A DNA stretch of 64,000 nt from assembly GCA_035548175.1 (NCBI GenBank), contig DASZTO010000062.1:47304-111303 (forward strand), written 5' to 3'. The DNA is from CALCHA01 sp035548175. Lineage in GTDB: Bacteria; Planctomycetota; Phycisphaerae; WQYP01. The position numbers and the translations under genes are program-made. Every line of letters starts with the position of its first letter. Position 1 is the first letter of the stretch. Below are positions 25,110 to 34,099 of this stretch, one piece after another. The notes under the pieces are model-generated. The model did no database searches and was not told the origin of the DNA. It saw nothing but the letters and a program-made list of their open reading frames with translations.

Positions 25110-26060
25110 TTGCCAGACTCACATTTTGCCGATCGATTGCTGGGCGCCATCGAGGCCAAAGGCACGCCGCTGGTGGTGGGGCTGGATCCGGTGTACGAGC
25201 GTTTGCCGGGGGCGATCACGGGGCATCGGGAGCTCAACGACAGCGAAGATGTGGAGGCGGGGGTGGATGCGATACTGGAGTTCTGCACGCGGGTGCTGCG
25301 GATCGTGGCGCCGCTGGTGCCGGCGGTGAAGATCAATTCGGCGTTTTTCGAGCAGTATTACAGCTATGGGGTGGAGGCGTTCGGGGCGCTGGTGCAGGAG
25401 GCGGCGGCGCATGGCTTGATCGTGATCAACGACGCGAAGCGCGCGGACATCGGCAACACGTCGGAGCGGTATGCGGCGGCGACGCTGGCGGACCCGGGGT
25501 TTTCCTCGATGGATGACATGGTGGGTCCGGACGCGGTGACGGTGGCGCCGTATATGGGGAGCGATTCGGTGGGGCCGTTCATCGAAACGGCGCGGGAGCT
25601 GGGCAAGGGGGTATTTGTGCTGGTGCGCACGAGCAATCCGGGGGCGGCGGAGATACAGGATGCGCTGCTGCAGGATGGGGGGGGGGGCACGCCGGTGTAT
25701 CAGCATGTGGGGAAGCTGGTGGCGCAGTGGGGGTCGAAGAGCGTCGGGGAACGGGGGTATTCGGCGGTGGGAGCGGTGGTGGGCGCGACGAATCCCGCGC
25801 AGATGGCGGCGCTACGCGAGCTGCTGCCTCAGACGCTGTTTCTGGTGCCGGGATATGGGGCGCAGGGGGCGACGGCGGCGGATGTGGCCAAGGCGTTCAA
25901 GGCGGACGGGACGGGGGCGATCGTGAATTCGTCGCGTGCGATTCTGCAGGCGCATCAAGATGCCAAGTATGCGGGGATGGGCTGGGAGAAAGCGGTGGAG
26001 GCGGCGGCGCAGGCGGCGATCGGGGAAATACGTGCGGCGATCGCGGGGCGAAGTTCTTAG
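25110..26060 (+). CDS. pyrF: orotidine 5'-phosphate decarboxylase, type 2
   Basis: Decarboxylates OMP to UMP, the last step of de novo pyrimidine synthesis. The TTG at 25110 is chosen because AAGGAG precedes it by 6 nt; it gives 316 residues, and the further upstream frame looks non-coding. Type 2 landmarks: VVGLDPVYERLP, VKINSAFFEQYYSYG, the catalytic NDAKRADIGNTSERYA, APYMGSDSVGPF, and the phosphate-binding VPGYGAQGAT and NSSRAIL. An uninterrupted run of 11 Gs (25677-25687) encodes DGGGGT in the middle of the gene and would be prone to slippage. No other pyr gene is nearby. Confidence 0.94.
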   Translation: MPDSHFADRLLGAIEAKGTPLVVGLDPVYERLPGAITGHRELNDSEDVEAGVDAILEFCTRVLRIVAPLVPAVKINSAFFEQYYSYGVEAFGALVQEAAAHGLIVINDAKRADIGNTSERYAAATLADPGFSSMDDMVGPDAVTVAPYMGSDSVGPFIETARELGKGVFVLVRTSNPGAAEIQDALLQDGGGGTPVYQHVGKLVAQWGSKSVGERGYSAVGAVVGATNPAQMAALRELLPQTLFLVPGYGAQGATAADVAKAFKADGTGAIVNSSRAILQAHQDAKYAGMGWEKAVEAAAQAAIGEIRAAIAGRSS

Positions 26061-26071
26061 CTTGGTGATGT

Positions 26072-26079
26072 GATACAAT
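26072..26079 (+). promoter_or_regulatory. extended -10 promoter of the DUF433/DUF5615 pair
   Basis: TGATACAAT has the extended TG plus TACAAT. It ends only 6 nt before the ATG at 26086, so the transcript may be leaderless, which would explain the lack of a ribosome-binding site. Confidence 0.45.
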
Positions 26080-26085
26080 CGGCGT

Positions 26086-26313
26086 ATGGACTATCGTCCC
26101 TTCATCACGATCGATCCTGCCAAGCGCAATGGAAAGCCCTGCATACGGGGGATGCGCATCACCGTTTATGACGTGCTGGACAACCTGGCGTCGGGGATGA
26201 GCCAGGAACAGATCCTTCACGAATTTCCCTATCTCACTGCCGATGACATTCGTGCGTGTCTGGCCTTCGCAGCGGATCGCGAGCGCAAGACTCGCCTTGT
26301 GCCGGGGCCATGA
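26086..26313 (+). CDS. DUF433-family antitoxin
   Basis: A 75-residue protein with the DUF433 pattern ITIDPAKRNGKPCIRGMRI, then TVYDVLDNLASGMSQEQIL and FPYLTADDIRACLAFAADRE. These small winged-helix proteins are commonly encoded directly before a PIN-like DUF5615 protein and are regarded as antitoxins. The stop overlaps the next start (ATGA at 26310-26313). There is little or no leader between the -10 element and the start. Confidence 0.88.
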   Translation: MDYRPFITIDPAKRNGKPCIRGMRITVYDVLDNLASGMSQEQILHEFPYLTADDIRACLAFAADRERKTRLVPGP

Positions 26314-26642
26314 AGCTTCTATTTGATCAAAACCTCTCGCCGCGTCTCGTCGCTGCGCTTGCCGACCTTTTCCCCAATTCGTCCCACGTCGCACATCACA
26401 ACCTCGGAAGCGCTTCGGACGATGAGGTCTGGCGCTTCGCTGCTCTTCACGGATTCACGGTCATTTCCAAAGATTCGGATTTCGTGGATCGGGCGGCGCT
26501 CGAAGGCCCCCCGCCAAAGGTCATTTCGCTGGCACTCGGAAACTGCTCCACGGCGCAAGTGGAGTCCCTGCTGCGCATGCGACACCAGGTCATCCTGGAA
26601 TTCGCGGATAATCCCGCCGAGGCAATCCTCTTTCTTCCCTGA
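26310..26642 (+). CDS. DUF5615 PIN-like toxin
   Basis: A 110-residue PIN-like protein starting MKLLFDQNLSPRLVAAL, with Asp6 at the first acidic site, ASDDEVWRFA in the middle, and ISKDSDF supplying the second acidic cluster. This is the DUF5615 (Mut7-C/VapC-related) pattern. It is coupled to the DUF433 gene by a 4-nt overlap. It is probably a ribonuclease toxin, by family association only. Confidence 0.87.
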   Translation: MKLLFDQNLSPRLVAALADLFPNSSHVAHHNLGSASDDEVWRFAALHGFTVISKDSDFVDRAALEGPPPKVISLALGNCSTAQVESLLRMRHQVILEFADNPAEAILFLP

Positions 26643-26668
26643 GGCAGCGCCCTCTCGGCAAGTGAATT

Positions 26669-27379
26669 CTATATTTTGACCGAAGCAGATAGCCGGGGCG
26701 GCAGGAAGAAGCGCAGCACGCCTAGCCAGGCCATCGTCAGCGCCAAACCGCCGAGGACGTCGGTGAGGGTGTGGACGCCCATATAGAGGAGTGCGAAGGC
26801 CACGAGGATGGTGAGGGCGGCGACGGCTGCGCCGGCGAGGAGGCGGGTGCGCGGAGGCAGGGGGAAATGGTGGAGCAGGAGGAGGGTCAGCGTTCCGGCG
26901 GTGACGCCCACGGCCATGGTGTGGCCGCTGGGGAAGGAGTAGCCGGCGCCTGGGGCGAAGACGTAGTAGGTCCAGCGGTCTGGGCGGGCGACCTGGAAGA
27001 TGTCTTTGAAGACCTGATTGAGGATGGCGGAGCCGGCCAGGGCGATCAGCCAGAGGATGAGGGAGCGGCGGCGTCCGGTTTTCCAGAGCCATGCAACGAC
27101 GGCGACCATGACGGCGAGGATGATTTTGATGTCGCCGAGGTAGGAGAGGCCGGAGAAGAGGATGATGCCGCCGGGGGTGTTGCGCTGGTGGAGGGCGATG
27201 CTGACGGGGTCATTCCAGCGGGCGAGCTGGCCGTGGAAGTGGAGGTCGGCGGCGACGGCGGCGAAACCAGCGGCGCCGAGCGCGGTCAGGGCGATGGGCG
27301 TCCAGAGCGGCGGGCGCGCGGCGGGGAGGGGAGGCGGCGCGATGTCGGCGGGTCGGGATGTCGCAGGGAGTTGGCTCAC
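26669..27379 (-). CDS. PAP2-family membrane phosphatase with altered motif 3
   Basis: The GTG at 27379 overlaps the stop of the upstream DJ-1-like gene (GTGA), giving 236 residues with about six membrane helices. PAP2 motif 1 is KDIFQVARP (Lys125, Arg132) and motif 2 is PSGH with His153. The third motif, normally SRxxxxxHxxxD, reads ALLYMGVHTLTD: His203 and Asp207 are kept but the Ser-Arg pair is replaced by Ala196-Leu197. The arginine normally holds phosphate, so activity may be altered. Likely substrates are lipid phosphates such as undecaprenyl diphosphate; this is family inference. Confidence 0.85.
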   Translation of the reverse strand: MSQLPATSRPADIAPPPLPAARPPLWTPIALTALGAAGFAAVAADLHFHGQLARWNDPVSIALHQRNTPGGIILFSGLSYLGDIKIILAVMVAVVAWLWKTGRRRSLILWLIALAGSAILNQVFKDIFQVARPDRWTYYVFAPGAGYSFPSGHTMAVGVTAGTLTLLLLHHFPLPPRTRLLAGAAVAALTILVAFALLYMGVHTLTDVLGGLALTMAWLGVLRFFLPPRLSASVKI

Positions 27380-27957
27380 GGGTTGATGGTGGTCCCCAGC
27401 ACTTTGAGGAATTGGGCGAGCCACGCGGGGTGCGCGGGCCAGGCGGGGGCGGTGACGAGGTTGCCGTCGGTGAAGGCTTCGGTGACGCCGATGTGCTGAT
27501 ACGCGCCGCCGCAGGCGGTGACCTCGGGGCCGACGGCGTAGTAGGCGGAGCACTTGCGGCCTTTGAGGGCGCCGGCGGCGGCGAGAATTTGCAGTCCATG
27601 GCAGATGGCGGCGATGGGCTTGCGGGCCTCGGCGAAGTGGCGGGCGAGATCGAGGACGCGCTGATCGAGGCGGAGGTACTCGGGCGCCCGGCCGCCGGGA
27701 AGCACGAGGGCGTCATACTGCGACGGTTGCACGTCGGCGAAGGAGAAGTTGAGGGCGAAGCCGTGGCCGGGCTTTTCGGAATAGGTCTGGTCGCCTTCAA
27801 AATCGTGGACGGCGGTGCGCACGCGGTCGCCGGATGTTTTATCGGGGCAGACGGCGTGGACGGTGTGGCCGACCATGAGGAGGGCCTGGAAGGGCACCAT
27901 GACTTCGTAATCTTCCACGAAATCGCCGACGAGCATGAGGATGCGTTTGGCGGGCAT
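27376..27957 (-). CDS. DJ-1/PfpI family protein
   Basis: A 193-residue protein of the class I glutamine amidotransferase-like DJ-1/PfpI superfamily. The conserved acidic residue is Glu18 (VEDYEVMVPFQ) and the nucleophile elbow is IAAICHGLQILAAAG with Cys119 and His120; VLPGGRAPEYLR is also typical. Members act as proteases, deglycases or chaperones in stress, and sequence alone does not decide which. The start at 27957 is preceded by CAGGGGAAT. The gene is coupled to the PAP2 gene downstream by a 4-nt overlap. A TACAAT element lies 30 nt upstream on the minus strand. Confidence 0.9.
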   Translation of the reverse strand: MPAKRILMLVGDFVEDYEVMVPFQALLMVGHTVHAVCPDKTSGDRVRTAVHDFEGDQTYSEKPGHGFALNFSFADVQPSQYDALVLPGGRAPEYLRLDQRVLDLARHFAEARKPIAAICHGLQILAAAGALKGRKCSAYYAVGPEVTACGGAYQHIGVTEAFTDGNLVTAPAWPAHPAWLAQFLKVLGTTINP

Positions 27958-27987
27958 GGGATTCCCCTGTGAGCAATGGATGGCGCC

Positions 27988-27993
27988 ATTGTA
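27988..27993 (-). promoter_or_regulatory. putative -10 element of the DJ-1/PAP2 operon
   Basis: The minus strand reads TACAAT, 30 nt upstream of the DJ-1/PfpI start. No -35 hexamer is visible. Confidence 0.4.
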
Positions 27994-28006
27994 CAAGCGG
28001 GAGGGG

Positions 28007-28050
28007 GATTGCCTATTGCGGATTGCCCTCATGCCGATTGCCGATTGCCA
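28007..28050. repeat. GATTGCC-type short tandem repeat
   Basis: Units such as GGATTGCCTATTGC and CCGATTGCCGATTGCC recur four to five times between the OprB and DJ-1 genes. It is noncoding. Confidence 0.65.
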
Positions 28051-28098
28051 AATTCAGAGAGCCCGAAGGGGGCGGAGACCATTGGCGACGTGCGGAGC

Positions 28099-29361
28099 TC
28101 AGAAGTCGATTTGAATACGGAAGGTGGCGACGAGAGCGTCGGGGAACTGGCCGGAGGGGCTGAGGATGTATTGGAGGTCGGGCTTGAGCTCGAGGCAGGG
28201 GAGGAGGCGGCAATGGTAAAAGGCCTCGAAGGCGGCCTCGTGGTCTTCGCTCAGGCCGCGCGTCGGCAGGTGGACGTAGGCGGCGAGGATGCCCACGCTG
28301 TCATCAGGCCGCTGCGGGATGAAGCCCGTGGCCGTCAGCCCGAGGGAGAGGTTGGCGTCGATGGCGGAGGTGCGGGGGTCGGCCCAACCGGCTTGGAGAA
28401 AACCACCCAGGTCGCGGACGGAGTTGGCGCCCTGCGGCTCGTGAAAGAAGGATTGATCGAGAAAAGCGTAGGCGCCTCCGGCGCCGCGCGCGTAGGGGTC
28501 CGCAACGGCGGGGCCATTGATGCGGGGAAACTGTCCGGTGTGATACCACCCCCCCACCGCGAGTTGTCCGGGGAGTTTGGCCTCGCCAAGCTGGTCATGC
28601 AGTCCCGTCTCGCCGATGAGAAACATTCCGCCGCGGGTGGCCTCGGTTTTTTCCGGATGGCCTTCGAGGACAAAGAGGTGATTGTCGCGATTGTCGTCAT
28701 AGGCGCCGACACCCGCATAGGGCCCCTGATCGCGAGGTTGCCAGAAGATCTCCGCGCCGCCGGCATCATGGGCGCCGGTGGGCATGGGGAAGATGGTGGG
28801 CGGATAGAGGGCAGCGGAGCTTAGAAACAATTCCGCATGGGCCATGTGGGCGAAATCGACGATCGGGTCGATTTTGCCGACCTCGGCCTGGAAACCGCCG
28901 GGAAGCTTCTGGGCAAACCAGCACTGGGCCAGGGCGATGTAGGGCGGGTCCTCGATGTCGTCGAAGCTGATGATATCGCCGGCGCCTTTGGCGGAGGCAT
29001 CGGGGCCGTGGTGGCTGGAAAAATCGATGAACATCGAGGCGCCCTGCCATTGCAGGAGCTTGGCGAAATCGAGGGTGGCGTTGAGGTCGGTGAATTCGCG
29101 GAAGAGGACTTTTTCGGTATCGACGCCGCCGCGCAGGACGTGGGAGGTATCCAGGTCGAGTGTGCCGTGGACGGTGACGCCGGCGTTTTCGAGGCGTGTG
29201 CGCCAGCCGGCCCAATCGCCGGTGGCCTGGTCGCCGCGTTCGGGCTGGGCGGGGGGTGCGGTGTTGGGATTTTCGCCGGGGGCGACCGCGTCATCGGCGG
29301 GTGCGCCGGCGGCAAGAAGGAGGAGGAAACAGGCGCCGAGGGCGCATTGCCGAACATGCAT
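28099..29361 (-). CDS. OprB-family carbohydrate-selective outer-membrane porin
   Basis: A 420-residue protein with signal peptide MHVRQCALGACFLLLLAAGAPA, then a plug-like start, GDWAGWRTRLENAGVTVHG, characteristic of the OprB family. Later regions (EVGKIDPIVDFA, GGWYHTGQFPRI, LGGFLQAGWADPR, AFYHCRLLPCLELKPDLQYI, LVATFRIQIDF) fit a beta-barrel, with the terminal Phe usual for outer-membrane proteins. OprB porins let sugars diffuse through the outer membrane; specificity is unknown. The start at 29361 has AAGGA upstream; an in-frame ATG 24 nt earlier is possible. No sugar-transport gene is adjacent. Confidence 0.87.
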   Translation of the reverse strand: MHVRQCALGACFLLLLAAGAPADDAVAPGENPNTAPPAQPERGDQATGDWAGWRTRLENAGVTVHGTLDLDTSHVLRGGVDTEKVLFREFTDLNATLDFAKLLQWQGASMFIDFSSHHGPDASAKGAGDIISFDDIEDPPYIALAQCWFAQKLPGGFQAEVGKIDPIVDFAHMAHAELFLSSAALYPPTIFPMPTGAHDAGGAEIFWQPRDQGPYAGVGAYDDNRDNHLFVLEGHPEKTEATRGGMFLIGETGLHDQLGEAKLPGQLAVGGWYHTGQFPRINGPAVADPYARGAGGAYAFLDQSFFHEPQGANSVRDLGGFLQAGWADPRTSAIDANLSLGLTATGFIPQRPDDSVGILAAYVHLPTRGLSEDHEAAFEAFYHCRLLPCLELKPDLQYILSPSGQFPDALVATFRIQIDF

Positions 29362-29683
29362 GGAGGGTTCCTTCCCGAGGGCCATGGCAAGGTATCGCCT
29401 CGGGCGTGGTGGGGCAATCACGCTTTTTCGTGAGGTCGGCCGCGACAACCTGACTTTGCACCGCGACAGTCGTCGGCGATCAACGCTCTTTGTCCGGCGC
29501 ATGAGCGCGGGGAGGCAAAATGTCGGGTGGTTTTTTCGCGGGCTGAGGAAACCGGGGGGGGCGGGGACGGTTCCGGCGGCGCCACATAAAAAAACTCCCC
29601 TGCCCTCTCAATGTGGAGGACAGAGGAGCAATTCGGTCGCGGAGGCAAACGGATGGAGGTCCGAGTGCGGCGGCAGGCGTGGA
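29362..29683. other. intergenic region with a terminator
   Basis: Between the OprB and response-regulator genes (both minus strand) there is an intrinsic terminator at 29588-29629 and otherwise G-rich DNA without a credible coding frame. The OprB promoter should lie here but no good hexamers are visible. Confidence 0.55.
29588..29629 (-). terminator. intrinsic terminator of the response regulator gene
   Basis: On the minus strand CTCCTCTGTCCTC, a 7-8 nt loop, GAGGGCAGGGGAG and seven Ts form a 13-bp stem (with G-T pairs) and a U-tract. Confidence 0.85.
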
Positions 29684-30061
29684 TTAGCCGGCCAGCGGGG
29701 CGATTTGCGAGGAGGCGATCAATTCGAGCAACTGTTCGGGAGCGAAGGGCTTGTGGAGGAAGTGGACGTCGGGACCGTAGCGATCGAGGCCGGCGAGACC
29801 GGGGCGTCCGGAGACAAAGATGATGCGGGTATCGGGCGACATTTCTTTGAGATAGAGCGCCCATTCATCGCCGCGGAGTCCGGGCAGCTGAATGTCGACG
29901 ATGGCGACATCGGGTTCGCGGTCGGCGCACAAGGCCTGTGCTTCCAAGGCATTGCGGGCCACCAGAACCTCGTAGCCTTCGGCGGCTAAGAGGGTGGCCA
30001 AACCGCGGCGGGTGACATCCTGATCTTCGAGCAACAACACGCGTTGTGGGGCGGCTGCCAT
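29684..30061 (-). CDS. single-domain response regulator
   Basis: A 125-residue CheY-like receiver domain with no output domain. The acidic pocket is Glu12-Asp13 (LLLEDQD), the phosphoacceptor is Asp56 (VAIVDIQLPG), the switch residue is Ser84 (IFVSG) and the conserved lysine is Lys104 (LHKPF). The start follows GGAGGG on the minus strand, and the gene has its own terminator, so it is monocistronic or the last gene after smc. Receiver-only proteins act by protein contact, for example in phosphorelays. The hybrid kinase at 47 kb is a possible but unsupported partner. Confidence 0.92.
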   Translation of the reverse strand: MAAAPQRVLLLEDQDVTRRGLATLLAAEGYEVLVARNALEAQALCADREPDVAIVDIQLPGLRGDEWALYLKEMSPDTRIIFVSGRPGLAGLDRYGPDVHFLHKPFAPEQLLELIASSQIAPLAG

Positions 30062-30178
30062 GAGAGGCCCTCCATGAATCGGTCCAAGCTGAACTAAGCG
30101 AACCGCGTGCCGGAAGGGCTCTGATGGAAAAATGTATCGTGGGTTGTGGATTCGTGCGGTCGTCCGGGGAGCGCGCCT

Positions 30179-33100
30179 TTATGCCGCTTGTTCCTGCGGG
30201 CGATTGCCGGAGACGACGGCGCTGCCCTTGCCGTCGAATTTCACGGCGACGCGCTTGGAGACGCCCTGTTCCTGCATGGTGACGCCGTAGAGGGTGTCGG
30301 CGATGGACATGGTGCGCTTGTTGTGGGTGATGACGATGAATTGCGAATAGCGAAGGAAGTCCTGGATGATGGCGGCGAAGCGGGTGGTGTTGGCTTCGTC
30401 GAGGGCGGCGTCGACTTCGTCGAGGATGCAGAAGGGGGAGGGCTTGGATTTGAAGATGGACATGACGAGGGCGACGGCGGTCATGGTTTTTTCGCCGCCG
30501 GAGAGCAGCGACATGGATTGCGGTTCCTTGCCGGGCGGGCGGGCCATGATTTCGATGCCGGATTCGAGGATGTCGTCGGGGTTTTCGAGGATGATGTCGG
30601 CCTTTCCGCCGCCGAAGAGTTTGCGGAACATGTCCTGGAATTCGGTGCGGACGGCGGCGAAGGATTCGGCGAAGCGGGTGCGGGAATCCTCGTTGATTTT
30701 GGCGATGAGCTCTTCGAGCTGGCGTTTGGCGTCGTGGATGTCGGCGAGCTGGGCGGTGAGGGAGGACTGGCGCTCTTCGAGCTGCGACTGTTCGAGGATG
30801 GCGTCGAGGTTCACGTTGCCCAGGCGGGAGATTTTGCCTTTGAGCTCGCTGATTTCGGCGGCGACGGCGTCCCAGTCGGTGGCGGCCTGGCCGTTCTCGC
30901 CTTCGGTTTCCACTTTTTTCAGGTGCTCGGCATAGGCTTCGTGGAGGTTGATCTGGAGTTCGTCCATGGTGTGCTCGATGAGCGTTTCGATGCGGACGGA
31001 GAGCTCGTTTTTCGACAGGGAAAGTTCGTGCTCGCGGCGGGAGTGGGTTTCGATTTCACCCTGGAGGCCATCGAGACCGGAGCCGACGGCGGCGACTTCG
31101 CTGCGCAGGGCGGCGACGCGTTCGGTGGCTTCCGCCACGGCGGCGGTGAGCGTTTCGAGCTTGCCGGCGAGTTCTTCGAGGTTGCTTTCGGCGGCGGCGA
31201 CGGCTTCCTCGGCGTCGGTGATGCGCGCCGCGACGGTTTCGCCTTCGCCGGAGAGACGCTGGCGCTCGATCTGCAGCTGATTCACGGCCTGGCGTGCGGT
31301 GGCCAGCTCGCGCGAGATGCCGGAGCGCTGCTCCTGCACCTGGCCCATGGCGACGCGCGCCGCGGTGGCGGCTTCGGAAAGCTCGCTGACTTCGTGCTGG
31401 CGGACGATGAGCTGGCTGCCCAGTTCGTGCACGACCGCTTCGACCGCCTTCTGGTCGCGCTCGAGGGCGGCGGCTTTCTCTTCGGCCTCGGCCTGGCGCT
31501 CGGCGGCGGTGGCGATCTGGCGATCGAGGCTTTCGATCTCGCCGGCGATCAGCGGGGCTTCGGCGGTGGTGCGCTGGAGCTGCGAGGCGGTCTGTTGGAG
31601 CTGCGCGTTGACTTCTGCGCGCCTGGAATCGGTCTGGAAAATCTGCTGGCGGAGTTCCTGCTGGCGGGCGTCGAGGGCGCGGGACGTCTGGTCGCAGGCG
31701 GCGATGGCTTCGGTGAGTTCCTGCACCCTGGCTTCCACCTCTGCAAGCTCGCGCTCGAGTTTTGCGACTTCCGCGCGGCGGGTGATCATGCCGCCGCGTT
31801 TCGACATATCGCCCAGCGTGAAGGCGCGATTCTCGACGACTTCGCCGGCACGCGTCACGAAGCGGTAATCCCGGGGACCGTTATCCGCCAGGACCAGTGC
31901 GTCGGCAAGCGTGTCGACGATCACGGTGCGTCCGAGGAGTTGATGCACGAGCAGGGCGGCTTCGGGCGCGGGCGTGACGAATTCCATGGCGGATTTGGCG
32001 CGCTGGCCGGCTTCGCCGTGGCGCGACCAGTCATAGCCATCCTGCCAGGCGAGCATGCGATCGGTCGGCAACACGGTGACGCGGCCGGCGAGCTTGCGCC
32101 ACAGGTCCGCATCCGCCGCCAGTGCTGCCGAATCGGAGACGATCACGGCGTTTTGCAGATCACCGAGGGCCGCTTCGATCATGGTGGCGTGTTCCATGTC
32201 GGTGCTGATGGCGTCGGCGACGATGCCGCGGACGTAACACAGAGCCCCCCCACCATTGCCGGCGGTCCTGGCCGCATCGCGCTGTTTGAGCAGATCGCGC
32301 ACGACCTGGCTGACGCCTTCGCGCTTGGTCTGCAGGTCGTTGAGCACGTTTTGCCGGCTTTTGAGGGCGGAACGGTGTTCGCGCTGGCGGGCGAGTTCCT
32401 GGGAAGTGGCGGCCATTTTCTGGTTGTTGGCCTGCTGCTGCTCACGCACGGCCGCGGCGTCCGCCTGCAGGGTTGCGGACTGCTCGGTGAGCGCCGCCTT
32501 TTGCGACTCGAATTCAGCGACGCGCGCTTTGAGTTCGGCGATCTGCGCTTCGATCTGGCCTTTGCGCTGCTCCAGGCGGACTTTCTGATTGGCCAGGTTT
32601 TCCTGCGTGATCTTCAGGCCATTGATGTCGTTGTGCAGGCGGGCGATCTGGCGCATCAGGTCGATGGCCCTGGCTTTCTGTTCGTCGACGCTGCGGTTCA
32701 GGCCGGCGATGGCCTTGGCTGCCTGTTCCTGCTTCGCGACCGCGTCGGCGACGGCCGCTTCGTGCGCCCGCAATTGGCCGTCGATGCCGGCGAGTTGCTG
32801 CTCGTGGCGCTGGGCGTCGGCGGTGCGATGTTCAAGGCGTTCGGCCACATCCGCGTGGCGGGCGGCGATCAATTCGCGCTGCTCGGAAAGCTGGCCGATC
32901 TGGTGGCGGGCGAATTCGGCGCGCTGCGTGGTGGAGGCGTGCTCGTTCTGCGCGGCGAGCAGGTCACGTTCGGATTTGCGCAGCGCGTCCTGCGCGCTTT
33001 CAAGCTCCAGTTGCAGTTCCGCCTGGCGCGTGCGTTTTTCCTCCACCTGCCGGCGCACCGCCGCGAGCGCATCGACCACATCACCGAGCTGCTCGTTGAT

Positions 33101-33829
33101 GCCCTGCATTTTCTGGTGCAGGCCGCCATATTCCTGCATCACGTAGGCGGAGCGAAGTTCCTTGAGCCGGGTGGCATATTCCTGGTAATTGCGCGCCCGT
33201 CCCGCCTGCACCTTGACGCTGCGAAGCTGCTTTTCCACTTCTTCGAGCACCAGTTGCGACTGGGCGAGGTTCTGATCCGTCTTTTCGAGTTTCCGCAGGG
33301 CTTCCTTTTTGCGCTGCTTGAAGCGGGAAATGCCGGCGGCTTCTTCGAAGATTTCCCGGCGGTCCTGGGTGTTGGAATCCAGCAGCGCCGCCACCCGTCC
33401 CTGCTCGATCAGCGAGTACGCATCCACGCCGATGCCGGTATCGAGGAACAATTCGCGGATGTCCTTGAGCCGCGACATCTGGTTGTTGATCAGGTATTCG
33501 CTGGTGGCATCCCGATAGAGCCTGCGGGTCACCTTCACGGTGTCGGCATCCAGGGGCAGGCGGCGGTCTTCGTTGGAGAAGGTCAGCGACACCTCGGCCA
33601 TGCCCATGGGTTTGCGTCCGCCGGAGCCATTGAAGATGACATCGAGCATGGCATCGCCGCGGAGGCTTTTGGCGGACATTTCGCCGAGGACCCATTTGAC
33701 GGCATCGACGACGTTGGATTTGCCGCAGCCATTGGGTCCGACGATGCCGGTGATGCCGTCGTCGAAGACGAACTCGGTGTAATCGGCGAAGGATTTGAAG
33801 CCGGAGAGTTCGAGGCGGGACAATTTCAC
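30179..33829 (-). CDS. smc: chromosome segregation protein SMC
   Basis: A 1216-residue SMC ATPase that organises and segregates the chromosome. The N-terminal head has MKLSRLELSGFKSFAD and the Walker A GPNGCGKS (31-38). Two long coiled-coil arms surround a hinge near 510-680 (LLKQRDAARTAGNGGGALCY, then IEAALGDLQNAVIV). The C-terminal head has the signature LLSGGEKTM near residue 1110 and the Walker B PFCILDEVDAALDEAN. The GTG start at 33829 is supported by AGGGAGG eight bases upstream and by the conserved beginning. Length is normal. No scpA or scpB is adjacent. Strand composition begins to shift inside this gene. Confidence 0.95.
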   Translation of the reverse strand: MKLSRLELSGFKSFADYTEFVFDDGITGIVGPNGCGKSNVVDAVKWVLGEMSAKSLRGDAMLDVIFNGSGGRKPMGMAEVSLTFSNEDRRLPLDADTVKVTRRLYRDATSEYLINNQMSRLKDIRELFLDTGIGVDAYSLIEQGRVAALLDSNTQDRREIFEEAAGISRFKQRKKEALRKLEKTDQNLAQSQLVLEEVEKQLRSVKVQAGRARNYQEYATRLKELRSAYVMQEYGGLHQKMQGINEQLGDVVDALAAVRRQVEEKRTRQAELQLELESAQDALRKSERDLLAAQNEHASTTQRAEFARHQIGQLSEQRELIAARHADVAERLEHRTADAQRHEQQLAGIDGQLRAHEAAVADAVAKQEQAAKAIAGLNRSVDEQKARAIDLMRQIARLHNDINGLKITQENLANQKVRLEQRKGQIEAQIAELKARVAEFESQKAALTEQSATLQADAAAVREQQQANNQKMAATSQELARQREHRSALKSRQNVLNDLQTKREGVSQVVRDLLKQRDAARTAGNGGGALCYVRGIVADAISTDMEHATMIEAALGDLQNAVIVSDSAALAADADLWRKLAGRVTVLPTDRMLAWQDGYDWSRHGEAGQRAKSAMEFVTPAPEAALLVHQLLGRTVIVDTLADALVLADNGPRDYRFVTRAGEVVENRAFTLGDMSKRGGMITRRAEVAKLERELAEVEARVQELTEAIAACDQTSRALDARQQELRQQIFQTDSRRAEVNAQLQQTASQLQRTTAEAPLIAGEIESLDRQIATAAERQAEAEEKAAALERDQKAVEAVVHELGSQLIVRQHEVSELSEAATAARVAMGQVQEQRSGISRELATARQAVNQLQIERQRLSGEGETVAARITDAEEAVAAAESNLEELAGKLETLTAAVAEATERVAALRSEVAAVGSGLDGLQGEIETHSRREHELSLSKNELSVRIETLIEHTMDELQINLHEAYAEHLKKVETEGENGQAATDWDAVAAEISELKGKISRLGNVNLDAILEQSQLEERQSSLTAQLADIHDAKRQLEELIAKINEDSRTRFAESFAAVRTEFQDMFRKLFGGGKADIILENPDDILESGIEIMARPPGKEPQSMSLLSGGEKTMTAVALVMSIFKSKPSPFCILDEVDAALDEANTTRFAAIIQDFLRYSQFIVITHNKRTMSIADTLYGVTMQEQGVSKRVAVKFDGKGSAVVSGNRPQEQAA

Positions 33830-34099
33830 AGGTGCGACCTCCCTGTCGGTCAAAAGGGGAGCGGGGTGGCGGTCGCGCAAGAGTTGCGCGGCAGGCGAAG
33901 CGGCCTCCGGGGTTTGCCCGGCACTACCATCCGTGGATTGGCCACGACGATACCATACCACCGCTGGGGCCCACAACATGCGCGCATGGCGGGCTCTCAG
34001 CGGCTCCTCAATAACCCTTTATCGGACGCCACATCCTTCCGCCCCAAAAAAAGCCTCCCGGCCGCCATGCCCGCCACCCCCAAGCCCCCACCCCCTCAG

